The position numbers were made by a program, and so were the translations under genes. Of a DNA stretch of 64,000 nucleotides, positions 44,519 to 55,830 are shown in pieces. The notes below the pieces were generated by a model. That model was not told where the DNA came from. It saw only the letters and a program-made list of their open reading frames with translations, and searched no databases. How positions within the stretch are numbered: position 1 is the first letter of the stretch; every line of letters starts with the position of its first letter. The DNA comes from Melampsora larici-populina 98AG31 (lineage: Eukaryota > Basidiomycota > Pucciniomycetes > Pucciniales > Melampsoraceae): positions 1,512,287 to 1,576,286 of the forward strand of contig NW_006768772.1 of NCBI RefSeq assembly GCF_000204055.1. The letters are read 5' to 3'.

Positions 44519-45044
44519 ATGTTCTTCCGAAAAGCTGCCCCCGCCAACTCTGCCGTTGATTCCAACACCCTCTCGACCAACCAGATTAACGGATCACCTT
44601 CAACCCGAGCAGACAGCTTTTCAGTTAGTAAGTAGATTAGCTGGAACTTCGAAAATGCAAAACCCGTCACTGATGCCTATTCTCGCCACAGCCTACGACC
44701 GATGCCTTGGCATTTCGCTCATTGGAGCCGAGCAAGTCTATCGTGTGCAAAGTACACTCAACTCAAGCACCCAAACCAGTACCCCATCGGTAGTCTCGAC
44801 TTGCGTAAGTCGCTTTTTTATCCTACTCTATCCACAATCAAACCAAATCAAACTCATTGCAATGTCATCTCCAGAATACCGAAAAGAGTGTGATCATCGA
44901 CATTGCCCCTACTCCTAAGCGAAGCAACACTCTGTTAGTCCTCCTTTCACTCACTCACTATCAGGAATAAAAGTCTCACTTCAATCCTCTATTTAATACA
45001 GAAAATGGGGTCGATCAAAGGCCAACCCGATCAACAATGTATAA
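44519..45044 (+). CDS. 107-residue protein, tandem gene B, unknown function
   Basis: Paralog of gene A, about 2 kb downstream on the same strand. Exons 44519-44627, 44692-44804, 44875-44933 and 45002-45044 have exactly the same lengths and phases as gene A. Identical blocks include SNT(V/L)STNQINGSPSTR and YDRCLGISLIGAEQVYR, and the tail KWGRSKANP. The middle (exon 2 end) has diverged (TLNSSTQTSTPSVV). Coding sequence and splice sites are better conserved than introns, which argues for selection on the protein. Function unknown. Confidence 0.75.
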
Positions 45045-46397
45045 GCCCACAGCTTCACTTGTGTTGTGTCTTTTCAGTACAAATCAGCCTGCCATAGCAC
45101 GCTCATTATCATGTACTCGCACCCTACTTAATCTATGCGCTTGTAACTTTGTATTGAGTGATCCCTTTATCTGTCATGTCTATGCAAGTGGGTCTACCGC
45201 CCGAAGCTTTACAAAATTAATAATACCAATCATCTTCTGGACATAATTATACTATGGCTGATGAGTTAAATTCTTGAGCTCGAATTCGAAGCCAAACCTT
45301 GCAGAAGGTAAAGCAAACACCCTTTCCATTTTTTCGCGCAGTAAGAAAATGGGCTCTGGGGGGGACATCGTGAGATGTAAAAATTTCTTTTTATCTTTTG
45401 ATTCAATCAGTGTACCAGCTTATACAAATCTGACTCATGAATCTCACAGGAAGTGACCATCTTTAGTAACCCTACTTGGCATCATATATAAACGACATCT
45501 GAACTTTGAATCCCATTTGGGCATCCAGATCAAATAGCCAGTGATGAATAATACTTTTAGTGGTATCACTAAACACTTCCTCCCTAATCCCTGCCAATTT
45601 TCAACAACATGTTTCAAGATGATTTTTTTCTAAATATTGTTCATTTTGATTGATAGGCCTTCATACTCATGTATATGAAATATGAGTTTTACTTTAAGTT
45701 CTAGGCTTCTTGCACACAGGTGGCATATATACATAGCCAGTTTAGTTTAGAAATCCTTACTGTCTTATATGACCTGAGATCTCAACATGCTGGATCTGGA
45801 AGACCTCCCCTAAAGCTGCAAAAAGCACAAAAAGATCATCTGTAGTGAGTTTCACCTGTTCAACTTCTACTACTAGAGCCTTAACACAAGTGATTTTTGG
45901 CACAAGATACCCATTGCAACTCCTGTTTTTATTGTGGATGACTACATTGAGTTGAAATTGACCTTTGGTACCAGTACAATCCTCATAGAACTGAACTTGT
46001 CTTTTCCAGATGGCCCTCCTAGTATTAAGCGTCAAAAACTGAAGAGACAGGGCAAATATTTCCATTTTTCTAGATAAATCTTGGAAGTTTCAAATGCTGG
46101 AGCAAGTCAATTACACATTGTTGTATAGTCATGAGTATTTCAGGAAACAGATTTCAGTAGCTTCATCCACTTGCACTGCGGCAAGGAGAGGTTCATGCAA
46201 ACTCCCATCATCCATGGAGGCGGGAGTGGATAGTTGAAGTTCTACAAATGTATGTACTTACATAACTCTCAGTATGTAAGGACCCGGCACTATACACGGT
46301 GTATCTCGGGGCGGGTTTAAATGCCGGGGTGAAACAAAATTGAAGGTCAACAGCGGGTGGATCGATTGCATATCTATTTGCCACTTTCGAAAACAAG
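45045..46397. other. No gene recognised
   Basis: A minus-strand ORF at 45757-46065 (102 codons) has no flanking exons and no motif; it may be a repeat remnant. The rest is non-coding. Confidence 0.45.
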
Positions 46398-47563
46398 ATG
46401 CCAGCGCTCCGCTATTCAGAAGACACCGAACTGTGAGCAACTCTGGTCTTGGAATCGTCAACGAGAAGACATCTACTGAAGTTGAATTATCCTCATGAAC
46501 ACGTTCTATTGGATAAAAGTAATGACGCCCTGCGGTACGTTTAACGTGCTCCCTTCGCTTCTACTTCATTCAGCCGGCATGATGACTACACAACTTAATG
46601 TTCTTTCTCGGTTTCGTACAGTGCTCGAGGAATAATTCCACCTCTTCCTAAAGTCGAATCTCCACCTGATAGCCCGATCCGTTCAAACAATGATGATGCA
46701 AAGGACAGGCTGGGCGCACTTCTCGACCAGGCTTCCACATCTGATGCGGTGGTAAAACTAGAGCTAGATGATTTAGATTTGGAGGATGAATTGCCCACTG
46801 ATCTGATTGAAGCTTGGAGAGATTCACGACTAGAAGAGCTTGGTGGAGCAGACGCTGTGCGGCGACAAGCAAGTTTTGGTCCAGGAGTTAGACCGATTGG
46901 AAGAGAGGATTACGTACGAGAAGTAAATCGAGCAAGCGAAAAGAATCTTCCTGACTATGACTCTAATCGAGAAGGTGGCCGACGAGCTGGAACTGGTGTG
47001 GTACTTTGCTTGTGGAATAAGTGAGCTTGATTGCACGCAGCCTTCAAACCCTCTAGACGAGTAATGATTTGATCTGATTCCATGACTTTGATAGTTCACC
47101 GCAATCTCAACACCTTTTGGCTCTACTGGAGCGATTATCATCCTCATATCCGACAACTCATTGTTTATCGATTGCTGGTAGATCTTGTATAGACAATTAT
47201 CCGGACGCTAATCAACCAACACTCTTATGCTACCGTCAGGGACAGTGCGCACGTCAATATGTTGGAATTGGTAGTGCGGGCAACACTCAAGGGACGCGAT
47301 TCAAGGGATTGGAGACCCGGTTGGAAGATTTAGAAGCAGAACTCAAGTCGATTGGGATGCTGGATGAGGATTTAAAAGATCAAAGATCTTGCGCCTCTAC
47401 TCAAGTGGTTTCTAACAATGAAAATCCAGATGAGGATGAGAGTGATGATTCAGAAAGTGCTCGAAAGTCAGCAAGAGGGTCTAGGCAGACGAAAAATATT
47501 CGAAACGGATTCAGTGCTCGACAGAGTCACACGAATGATGATGATTCGGATCTCGACATCTGA
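46398..47563 (+). CDS. PLP2: Phosducin-like protein, Plp2 type (CCT chaperonin cofactor)
   Basis: Plp2-type proteins assist the CCT chaperonin in folding actin and tubulin and are essential in budding yeast. Four exons in phase: 46398-46432, 46520-46534 (15 nt), 46622-47020 and 47095-47563, giving 305 residues. The N-terminal signature reads EDTELNDALRARGIIPPLPK across both small introns, matching the family's DTEWNDxLRxxGI pattern except for Leu in place of Trp. The thioredoxin-like domain is clear: FGPGVRPIGREDYVREVNRA, then VVLCLWN, HCLSIAGRSCIDNYPDANQP, CYRQGQCARQYVGI. The C-terminus is an acidic, Ser-rich tail (DEDESDDSESARK, DDDSDLDI), typical of the family though longer than usual. Confidence 0.9.
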
Positions 47564-49019
47564 TGTTGTATCCAAGTACCAAAAATGCATTCATTGAACA
47601 TTGTATCCAGTTAATCGATTTATCCAGTTGTCATTCTCATGATTGGATCTTATTATGTCAATCAGGGCTTCCAGTTGTAATATCTTATCAGCAGGTCATT
47701 TTGATCACAGTGGGTCAAAGGGAAACAGGTTTCCGAATGAAAAGACTCATGAAAAGTATTTCAACGGGGCTTTCTATCTTAGTACGTGCACATCAGATTC
47801 GTTGCCGACTAGGAGTCATGTTGTTGTCCTGAAGACAGCACAATTGATGACAGAGACATGATCTTATCACTCACTCAAGTATTTTGTTGATTCTAACTTC
47901 CTGCTTGATTATTTGGGACATTTTAGGACCTTTTCTTTGGGTGCTGATGATCAACTTCATTCCCTGTCATAAGAGCTCAGGTGGAGATGGTCGGCATGTC
48001 CAGAACATGGTCGGACCTGAGGAAGTTTGGGAACGTTCCTTGGCTACTTAAAGAATGTAGTTCCCAGTCTGTTCTCGTCAAAATGAAATTTAGATACACA
48101 CCGCATACGTGTGACATTCTCTCACATACAGACACCCTTCCCAATTGAGCCCAGATGGTCTCTCGGAGTCTCGATGATCTGAGGTCTGGATGATCTATGC
48201 CACCTCCGATACGAGGCTGAAGGAAGGGTATGTACCGTACCCATACAGGTGAGGGACTCCGACCTTGCTGATTCTCAATAATGGATGGATCGCGGCGGAT
48301 TGAAATTTTTTTGGGTGCCCCCGAGTGGGATGTTATCATGCTCGGTTCTGGGATTGAGTTTAGCGAGATACGCTACCGGGCAGATGCTTGGTACGGTCGA
48401 TTTCAGAAAGCTTGGTATGTACTTTTTGTCCGCCAAACTCGAGCAGATTGGCGTGGATCATTTGGTTGGAACATGTGAAACCAAATTGTTCGGAAAGCCA
48501 GACTCACACCCCTGGCCAACTGTGCGACTTCGGTCGCGCGCAGGAGGTTAACTTTTGGCAATTTGTGGCAAACATAAATCTTCCGTGACGTTTCTATCAG
48601 AACACGTACGTTCATAGTGACGCAGTGATCATGCTCTGGATCGATGTCGCATTCCGGCGTAACAGGCTTCCATCTTCTTTCTTCCTCATTCTCATCAGCC
48701 TCGATCAGCTGCTATTTAAAGAGATGAGCTTGTGATTTTTGAAATCAAAGTGCTTCAAAGATTCTTTTAAAGTCTTTCTTACCTTTAAAAAGTTCAATTG
48801 GAACGGTTCCCTGCTATCCACAGTATATATTCTAACGATTTCGAAAATCGAAATCAATCATTGATACGATATCTTCCCTTGGTTACCTTATATTCGAATT
48901 TCCTTTACGGATCTGCACCATCTATCTGATTCATATTTATAAGAACTCATCCAGATCTTTCGTATCTGCCCTTCTACCTTACTTCCCATCACCTCTGAAA
49001 ATCCAGACTGTCGATACAA
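47564..49019. other. Intergenic region without a recognised gene
   Basis: ORFs on both strands near 48280-48615 overlap and share no motif. The 300 bp before 49020 are probably the promoter of the acetate transporter. Confidence 0.5.
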
Positions 49020-50611
49020 ATGAAAAAGCCATCAATGGCTAGCCACGAAGATTGCAAAGAGCCTCAAACCGCGACTTCCACGGGTCCTGGCATGAGTAGC
49101 TCTCAACTCGGCTTGTTACAAATCAAAAAACCATCAATGGCTGGCCACGGAGAGTGCAAAGAGCCTCAAACCGCGACTTCATCGGGTTCTGATATGGGTA
49201 GCTCTCAACCGGGCTTTCCTCATTATCATCGAAAGGTAAATTTATTTCTTCTGTATGTCTTTTTTCTCTTACAAGTTCCCTAATTTTTTTTTCTTTAGTT
49301 TGCCAATCCGGCGCCTTTGGGTTTATCCGGTTCGTTGGTCTTTCTACCACTTTTTTTTTGGATTTTTCTGATGTGTGCTTTGCTTTGATCAGGTTTTGCG
49401 GCCACTACCTTTCTTTTATCACTTTTCAATATGCAATCAAGAGGGATCACCACTCCCAACTTGGTAGTTGGTCTTGCAATGGGATATGGTTCGTTACTCT
49501 CTCTGTCTCCTATCTATCCTCTTGTGTTTACTGATTTATTTTCTACCTCTCTCTTAGGTGGATTGGTTCAGTTGTTGGCTGGCATGTGGGAATTTGCTGC
49601 TGGTAATTACACTCCTTATCCCACTTTTCTATAAGCACACAATTGACTCACCTCCTGCAATTATCTCTACAGGTAACACTTTTGGGGCTACTGCCTTCTC
49701 TTCTTACGGTGAGTTTCTCGTCGTCTCATATGGTATATAAGGAAGCACAGCTCTGATTATCTCTTGAATCGTATTGCCGGCTTCGTAGGTGGCTTCTGGA
49801 TCAGGTTCGACATTCTTGACACGTTCTGTTTGAATTCTCGTAACTGATGATCAATTCACATAGTTTTGGCCTAATCTTCTGGCCACAATCTGGAATCCTA
49901 GCTGCTTATGCTGGCGCAGATGGTGCAGCTCAACTAGATAATGCCTTGGGATTATACCTTTTCACTTGGGTTTGTTCTCTTCCCTCTCCTTTGCCCTCTG
50001 AAGTTGACGACGACTGATTTGTTGACGTTTTCGCTTGTCGCTTTTCTTTTTTAGTTTATCTTTACCGTCAGTCTGACCTTTCTTGCTGAACACCTGACAC
50101 CGTACTCATTTTTTTCAACGGTTGAAGTTCATCATGCTCGTAGCTGCCCTTCGATCTTCACTAGCACTTGTCACACTGTTCTTCATTCTTGACGTCACGT
50201 TTCTGGTACTAGCAGTAAGTGTGATCGCTGAAAATCATCTTCCGTTGTTTTGTTGGTATTGATTTTTGCCATCTTGCATCTGTTTTTTTAGCTTGGTAAA
50301 TTTTATCCCGAAAAAACACAAATCACCTTCACCGGAGGTGTACTTGGTACGTCAAAAGAAGGCACACTTTTCACTTTAGCGTTTACATAATCCTCATCTT
50401 TGTTTTGAATCTTTATGAACACGCAGGTATAATAACAGCCTTTATTGCTTGGTATATTGCGGCGGCCAATCTGTTGACAGCTGAAACTAGCTTCTTCACT
50501 TTACCTATTTATGATCTTAGGTATGTCCCAATCTAAGTAAGATAAAATGTGATGTTTACTTATTCCTATAATTCTTTGCATAGCCGGGATCGTCATACAA
50601 GAAGAGATTAG
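49020..50611 (+). CDS. ADY2: Acetate transporter, Ato/Ady2 (GPR1/FUN34/YaaH) family
   Basis: Plasma-membrane uptake of acetate (and ammonia export in yeast relatives). Twelve exons join in phase: 49020-49235, 49299-49329, 49393-49488, 49558-49602, 49673-49708, 49789-49804, 49864-49969, 50055-50066 (12 nt), 50128-50214, 50292-50346, 50427-50520 and 50584-50611; 273 residues. The family signature FANPAPLGLSGFAATTF opens the membrane part. Further matches: LAMGYGGLVQLLAGMWEFAA, GNTFGATAFSSYGGFWISFG, and LGKFYPEKTQITFTGG. About six hydrophobic segments are visible. The cytosolic N-terminus contains an internal duplication (KKPSMASHEDCKEPQTATST and KKPSMAGHGECKEPQTATSS). The 5' leader is pyrimidine-rich. 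Confidence 0.93.
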
Positions 50612-51791
50612 AGCACCTTTTTCCATTTAACGTCACTCTTGAAAAGACGCTAGATGTCGAACTGATTAACCTAGCAAGTCGATGATTAATTTTTACCTAG
50701 TTTTCGGTTGCATTGCATCTCTGGTTTCAATCTTCTTTGTTGTTTGTGGGTAAATAATCTCTTACCACACTTTGTATTTTTTTTTATCTTTTTGCTTGTT
50801 TTCCTTTTGTTCAGTTACGAAGCTTGAAGATACAGTGAATGATTAATTGTAATGAAAACTGAAAATGTTAAGCTGACGATTTTTCCGAGAGGATTCGAAG
50901 TCACGTGGTGGGCGCGGGTTTGGATTTGGGGCAGGCCCGGGCGCAGATTTCGAACTCAAAAAGGCACGCCTATAGCCGGGGCGCTGAGGCGTGCCTCTCA
51001 GCTGTGAAAGTCCCCCAAAAAGCAAAAAGAAATAAAAAACGCTCAACAACATCAAAAATAGCATCTTTGTTATTTTGTATCCATCCAATGTAGCCTCGAA
51101 GTGTGGCATTGAGCCTGGCAGCATTTTGTTGATGCCTTCACCTCAGCAGACATTAAGAATCCAGTCCATTGCTTTCCAAATCTGACACCATCCAATGGTG
51201 GGTTGGTTGAATGGTTCCGCTTGGCTGAGACTGACTTCAGCAAGGAGGATTTGACTGTTGGCATGATATGGAAGTAGTCCAGAAAGCTTATTGATGCACA
51301 ACAACAATTTTTAGCCCAATCACACGGCAACTGAGTGGAATACAAGGCTTGCACAATAAAATTCAAAAAAAGTGGTACAGCTATTTATCATGCTTGATGA
51401 AATCTTATGATTGAAGTCAGAATTTGATGTACATAGCTTCCCTTTCCTCTTTGCACATCTTGTTGGTCTGATCAGATCCCATGACATTGGACAAAAATGG
51501 AGACCAATTCAGCTTTGAAGGGGTTCAAAGTCCTAATTTCACACAAGCTCAGCAAATGCCGTGGGCAAGAGTGACTTAAGGGCTTAAGGGAACCCTATCG
51601 ACTGGGTTGAAATTGCTCGCCCATACTTTGACAAATGCAAACAGCCAATCGTCCATCGCAAACCAAAGTCATCACCTCGAAGCCGTCGATCAATTCAACA
51701 TCCTATCATGGGTAACGGTCAGTAGTTCAAGTAAAACAAAAGGGACCGAACCCTCTCATTCTCGCTGCCGTATTCACTTTCGAGCATCATC
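50612..51791. other. No gene recognised; GC-rich hairpin near 50969-51000
   Basis: A hairpin 'ggcacgcc...ggcgtgcc' lies in a short GC-rich island (50910-51000), possibly a MITE remnant. ORFs at 51070-51366 show no motif. Confidence 0.45.
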
Positions 51792-53118
51792 ATGACTTTC
51801 AAGCCTTACAAATTCTTTCGGCGATATGTTTTAGGTTCCATCGGTCATTTCTTCCAATACGCCATGTCTTCTGCTTCAAATCATAAGCTCAAATTTTCTC
51901 AATTTGTAGAAATCTTTTCCCCCTCAAAGGTACATGAGTCTTTTTACTCTTCTCTTGGGCTTTCCATTTTACATACTGGTTTGAAATTCTGATAGATTTT
52001 GGTTTGTTTTTGTATGACAGTCCAGTGGATTTGATGAAGAGCTCAACTGGGTCGAAAATAATTCCGTGTTACGTTCATATCTACTGGGTTAGCGTTAATC
52101 GTCGAATGATCCAAAGTGTTCGGTCTTACCTTACCGATACACATTGTAATTTGCTGTTTACCTTCCTCGTGGACTTCTTAGACTGGGTCATAACCTTTTT
52201 ACTTTGGTCAGCTGCATTCATATGTGATAAGATCGATGGTTTTCGTAGACAGGTTGGCACCAATCTAATCTCAAACTCAACATACGATCAACTTTGAGAT
52301 TGATTTATCATCAAACTCCAACTCAAGTTTGATATTCATGATTCGAGCATTGCGCATACTTTTACCGAACACGAACGAGTGCCGGTAGGACAACTGGCCC
52401 TTCTGTCTGTCTTTTTACCAGCTATCTCGATGGTTATTCTCAATCGTCTTCAACATCATTCTATACGTGATATTCATCATGGTCTTCTAGGTTTACTTTT
52501 GGGTCTAAGTCTTACAACTGTTGTGACCCAAGTCACGAAAATTTGTATCGGTCGACCTCGTCCTGACCTCTTAGATCGATGTAAACCTCAACTTCCTCTT
52601 CCCATGGGAACGATATGGACCAACAGCTCGATTTGTTCAACTCATACTAAATCATATCGTCTTATAGATGGATTTCGTTCTTTTCCAAGTGGTCACTCTA
52701 GTACTGCTTGGGCTGGACTTGGATTTTTATCTTTATATACTTCTGCAAAATTGAAAACTTTTGAAAAACCAGAAAGACGGGTTGTGAATCCCATCTTTTC
52801 ACTTCTTCCTTTGATTCTTGCATCTTGGATATCGATATCACGAACTATGGATTACCGACATCATGTACGTCTTGTCATCTTATTTTATCCTTGATTAATT
52901 GTGAACTAGCTAATGAAGATAAGCCCATTCTTTAGTGGGAAGATGTTGTTATAGGCGGTTTGTTAGGGATGTTGATGGCTTGGTTTAGTTATCGAATGTA
53001 TTATCCTTCGATCACTTCTCAAGATTCACATGAACCATTCCACTTCAGATATCATCATCCTATGCTTTCAGATTACGAACCAGTAGAAAGTAATATTGAA
53101 GATGAAGATATACCTTGA
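51792..53118 (+). CDS. PAP2-superfamily lipid phosphate phosphatase (Dpp1/Lpp1-like)
   Basis: Removes phosphate from phosphatidic acid, diacylglycerol pyrophosphate or similar lipids at internal membranes. Five exons in phase: 51792-51929, 52021-52087, 52182-52252, 52328-52864 and 52936-53118; 331 residues. All three phosphatase motifs are present: KICIGRPRP (KX6RP), FPSGHSS (PSGH), and SRTMDYRHHWEDVVIG (SRX5HX3D), the last split by the final intron. Family context DWVITFLLW near the start and HTFTEHERVPVGQLALL precede motif 1. Several hydrophobic segments indicate a multi-pass membrane protein. The C-terminal tail is polar and acidic. Dpp1 and Lpp1 cannot be told apart from this. Confidence 0.92.
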
Positions 53119-54001
53119 TGATCAGGAGCGGTAGTATGTTAAGAGCCTCTAGACGCAAGCTCAAACCTCGATAACCTCATTTCAACTTGGATTTTATTTC
53201 ATTCGCAGGGCGATCTGGTCATGAATAAATGATTTGAAGGGTAAGAGGCTCCATTAGAATATGACATACAACGTTCAGTTTCATGTCTTTTCAAGCAACT
53301 ATCTCACCAAAAGATCTTTGTCTCTTTCAAAGTTTTTGTACATTGTTTTACACATCTGGATGATTTTTCAATAAACAACTTTTCTTTCGCATAGAACTTT
53401 CTTATTCCTAAATTTCTTTCTCTTTGTACCTATCAGAGAAATTTTGATAAGAATGATTCACTAGTAATTCAAGCTTTGTGTCTTTCAATTTTTATGTATC
53501 TTGTTGTAGTATACTTTCTTTTAGTCAAAACCTTACTTCTTTGGAAATTTAAAGATGCTATAGGATTTTGATAGAGACATGTCATGATAAAATGTATGAT
53601 AAAATTATGATCCTCAAAGTAACTATGCATGTGTGAATAGTCTTCAAAACATGGGCTCCAAATGTCATTTTTAAGGGGAAAATGAATTGTAGCAAAATCT
53701 TAGAAGGATACCCCCCGCCAAGACGGACAAAAAAGTATGTTTCGAAAACTAGCTACATTGAGTAGCTTTGAGTACCGTAATTTCAGTGCTTGAGTAGTGG
53801 AATTATAAGGTGAAGGGATCAAGTAACATAAATCCCAATTGAGTTGAGATGCAGGGAGATATGAATCAAAGCAGTTATGTATATATATGATTCGGCAATT
53901 GGGCAAGAATGATAAAGGACAATGCGGGCGGGTGGGTTCAATATCAAGATTGAAGGGGTAACAGAAAGTGCCTACACAGACGAATAATCTGACGAAGACT
54001 T
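53119..54001. other. Intergenic; contains a truncated MITE
   Basis: No gene recognised. The downstream part holds the fragment at 53700-53778. Confidence 0.5.
53700..53778. mobile_element. Truncated copy of the GGTACTCAAAG-terminated MITE
   Basis: The right part resembles the right half of the 29155-29313 element: 'ccccgccaa' then 'aaaaaagtatgt' and the terminus 'agctttgagtaccg'. A left terminus is not seen, so the copy is a fragment. The left limit is approximate. Confidence 0.55.
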
Positions 54002-54540
54002 TTGGATTTTTTGTATGTACGGTATAGCTGGGGTCCGCTCTACGTCATAGCTGAAAAGATCAGCCTCCTAGAACAAGCAAAACGTTATCGGCATGAGCTG
54101 ATATCAAGACTTCTGACTCGCAGGGTTTCCGTTAATGAGCTTCTGCTCAATGACGTCAATCATTTTGTCTCTTCCATGCAGAAGGGGTATCACAGTATCA
54201 CCAGGCTCGAACGGAGGATAGCAGACAGAACCGCATCGACTTCATTATCGTCTCCAAGGTCAAACTTGAACACAAAGTCATCTCCAATTACATACCTTGA
54301 CGTTTTTGAAGAAACTGGGTTTCAAGGATCGGCATAGATCTCCAAGAGGATGTCTTGAATGATAAGTTGATTCTTGTAGATGAGCCGCAAAAGGACATGG
54401 GTGAAACGCTCACAACAGGCTTTATAGGAAGGTATCTTGAGTTAGAGAACCAACTTCGATCACCTCCATTAAGCACGCTGAATCACATCACCATCTCGAC
54501 CAATCACTCCAGTAATTCAATCCAGGAGAAAGGTGATTGA
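54002..54540 (+). CDS. Unidentified gene, probably partial at its 5' end
   Basis: Two open segments join in phase across a 53-nt GT-AG intron: up to 54258, then 54312-54540, ending at a TGA. The join reads SLSSPRNWVSRIGIDLQEDV. The frame begins without an ATG (first codon TTG), so at least one upstream exon is missing; possible acceptors are at 54015 or 54049. The protein looks mainly helical and charged (LLEQAKRYRHELISRLLTRR, then GYHSITRLERRIADR), compatible with a coiled coil. There is no signal peptide, membrane segment or known domain. I do not recognise the family. Confidence 0.45.
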
Positions 54541-55002
54541 CTGACCTTCACGATCACGAAGCATTTCTAACTAAAATTGTCCGGCTCGAGTGATCGTATG
54601 ATGACGAAATGGATGGTATCAGGACTCGGAAGCAGACAGCCGAGGATACCAAGACTCAAGGGTATCGAATACCATAGATATCAAGGTCTGTAGATCAGCT
54701 TTTTCAAGGTGATGGAAGAAGGCATGACTGGGATATCATGACGACTATAGCTGACAAAAGTGAGACGATTGGGATTCGCATTGATTTTTGCTGAGCTTTG
54801 AAAGCTATAAATTCCACCGGTTTTAGGCAGTTTTCATTGATCCATCAACACCCTCATCAGCTAATCTACTCACAACCACTTCCAAATCTTTTTGAATCCA
54901 CCTACGCTCTTGAAGAGTTGGCTACGTTGATATTTGTTTTGATTGTTCATAGCGCTCAGAAAATCCTTGCTTTTTGACCTACTACAACATAATCAGTTCA
55001 AC

Positions 55003-55830
55003 ATGCAGATCTTACACATCTCTACCGTCTCATTGTTATCATTTTCTATGTACACTTTAGCATTGCCTGCTCCTCATCCTGACGCACCAGCTGGACCGGG
55101 GGCTGATATCCTTGGTATTCCAACCTCTTTGTCTTCTAATGAAAAAACACTTGCAGCTCTTCCTGAGACCAAAGACTTGGGAACCGATAAGTCAGGAATA
55201 GATGGAAAGAAAGACGAAACAAAGGCACCAGCTGGGTTAGGAGACAATGAATTAAAGAAAAAAGATCCGCTTACGAAAGAGGACACAAAGGCACCAGCTG
55301 GGTTAGGAGGCAGTGACTCAAAGAAAAAAGATCCGCTCTCGGCAAGTGGTCCACTCGGTGCTGATGTAAAGGTACATTCTGTTCGCAAAATTGAATCATT
55401 GCAATTTTCCATCATTGGATTCAGATTTGATATCAATTCTAAACACTTCTTTGAATTTTTACTTCAATTAGACCCCAGGAGCTACTCCAGGTGAAATACC
55501 AGAACAATGTCGTCAATATATTAAAGACAGCCCACCAAAGTCTACCCCACCAAAGTCCACCCCATCAACACCGGTGCCACCAAAGGTCACCCCACCAAAG
55601 GTCACCCCACCGGTTCATGAGGCTCCCAAGACGTCGCCCCCCACTAAGACCGTAAGTTTTAAGACTCACAGTGGAAGTCGGGTTGTCGTTGTCGAGGATC
55701 TGAACTGATTTTTGAATGATCGATCTAGTCTTCTGCCGTGTCAGGAAAACTTCAAGGCACACAGGCTGTATTCACTACTGCATTCTCAAGCTCAGTTCTG
55801 GTATATGCTATCGCTGCTGTCTTCCTCTGA
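55003..55830 (+). CDS. Secreted, probably GPI-anchored repeat protein
   Basis: Three exons in phase: 55003-55371, 55472-55651 and 55729-55830; 216 residues. The start MQILHISTVSLLSFSMYTLA is a signal peptide, cleaved perhaps after LALPA. A roughly 22-residue unit occurs twice (KAPAGLGDNELKKKDPL and KAPAGLGGSDSKKKDPL). Exon 2 encodes a Pro/Thr/Lys repeat (PPKSTPPKSTPSTPVPPKVT). The C-terminus, following small residues, ends in a hydrophobic stretch (FSSSVLVYAIAAVFL) without a charged tail, the pattern of a GPI signal. One Cys only, in EQCRQY. Likely cell-wall or surface protein; no enzymatic domain. Repeat copy number may vary between strains. Confidence 0.75.

Noticed and set aside
54002..54540. 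Frameshifted pseudogene
   Set aside because: A 53-nt GT-AG intron (54259-54311) joins both segments in phase, so a mutation need not be assumed; the gene is only incomplete at its 5' end.
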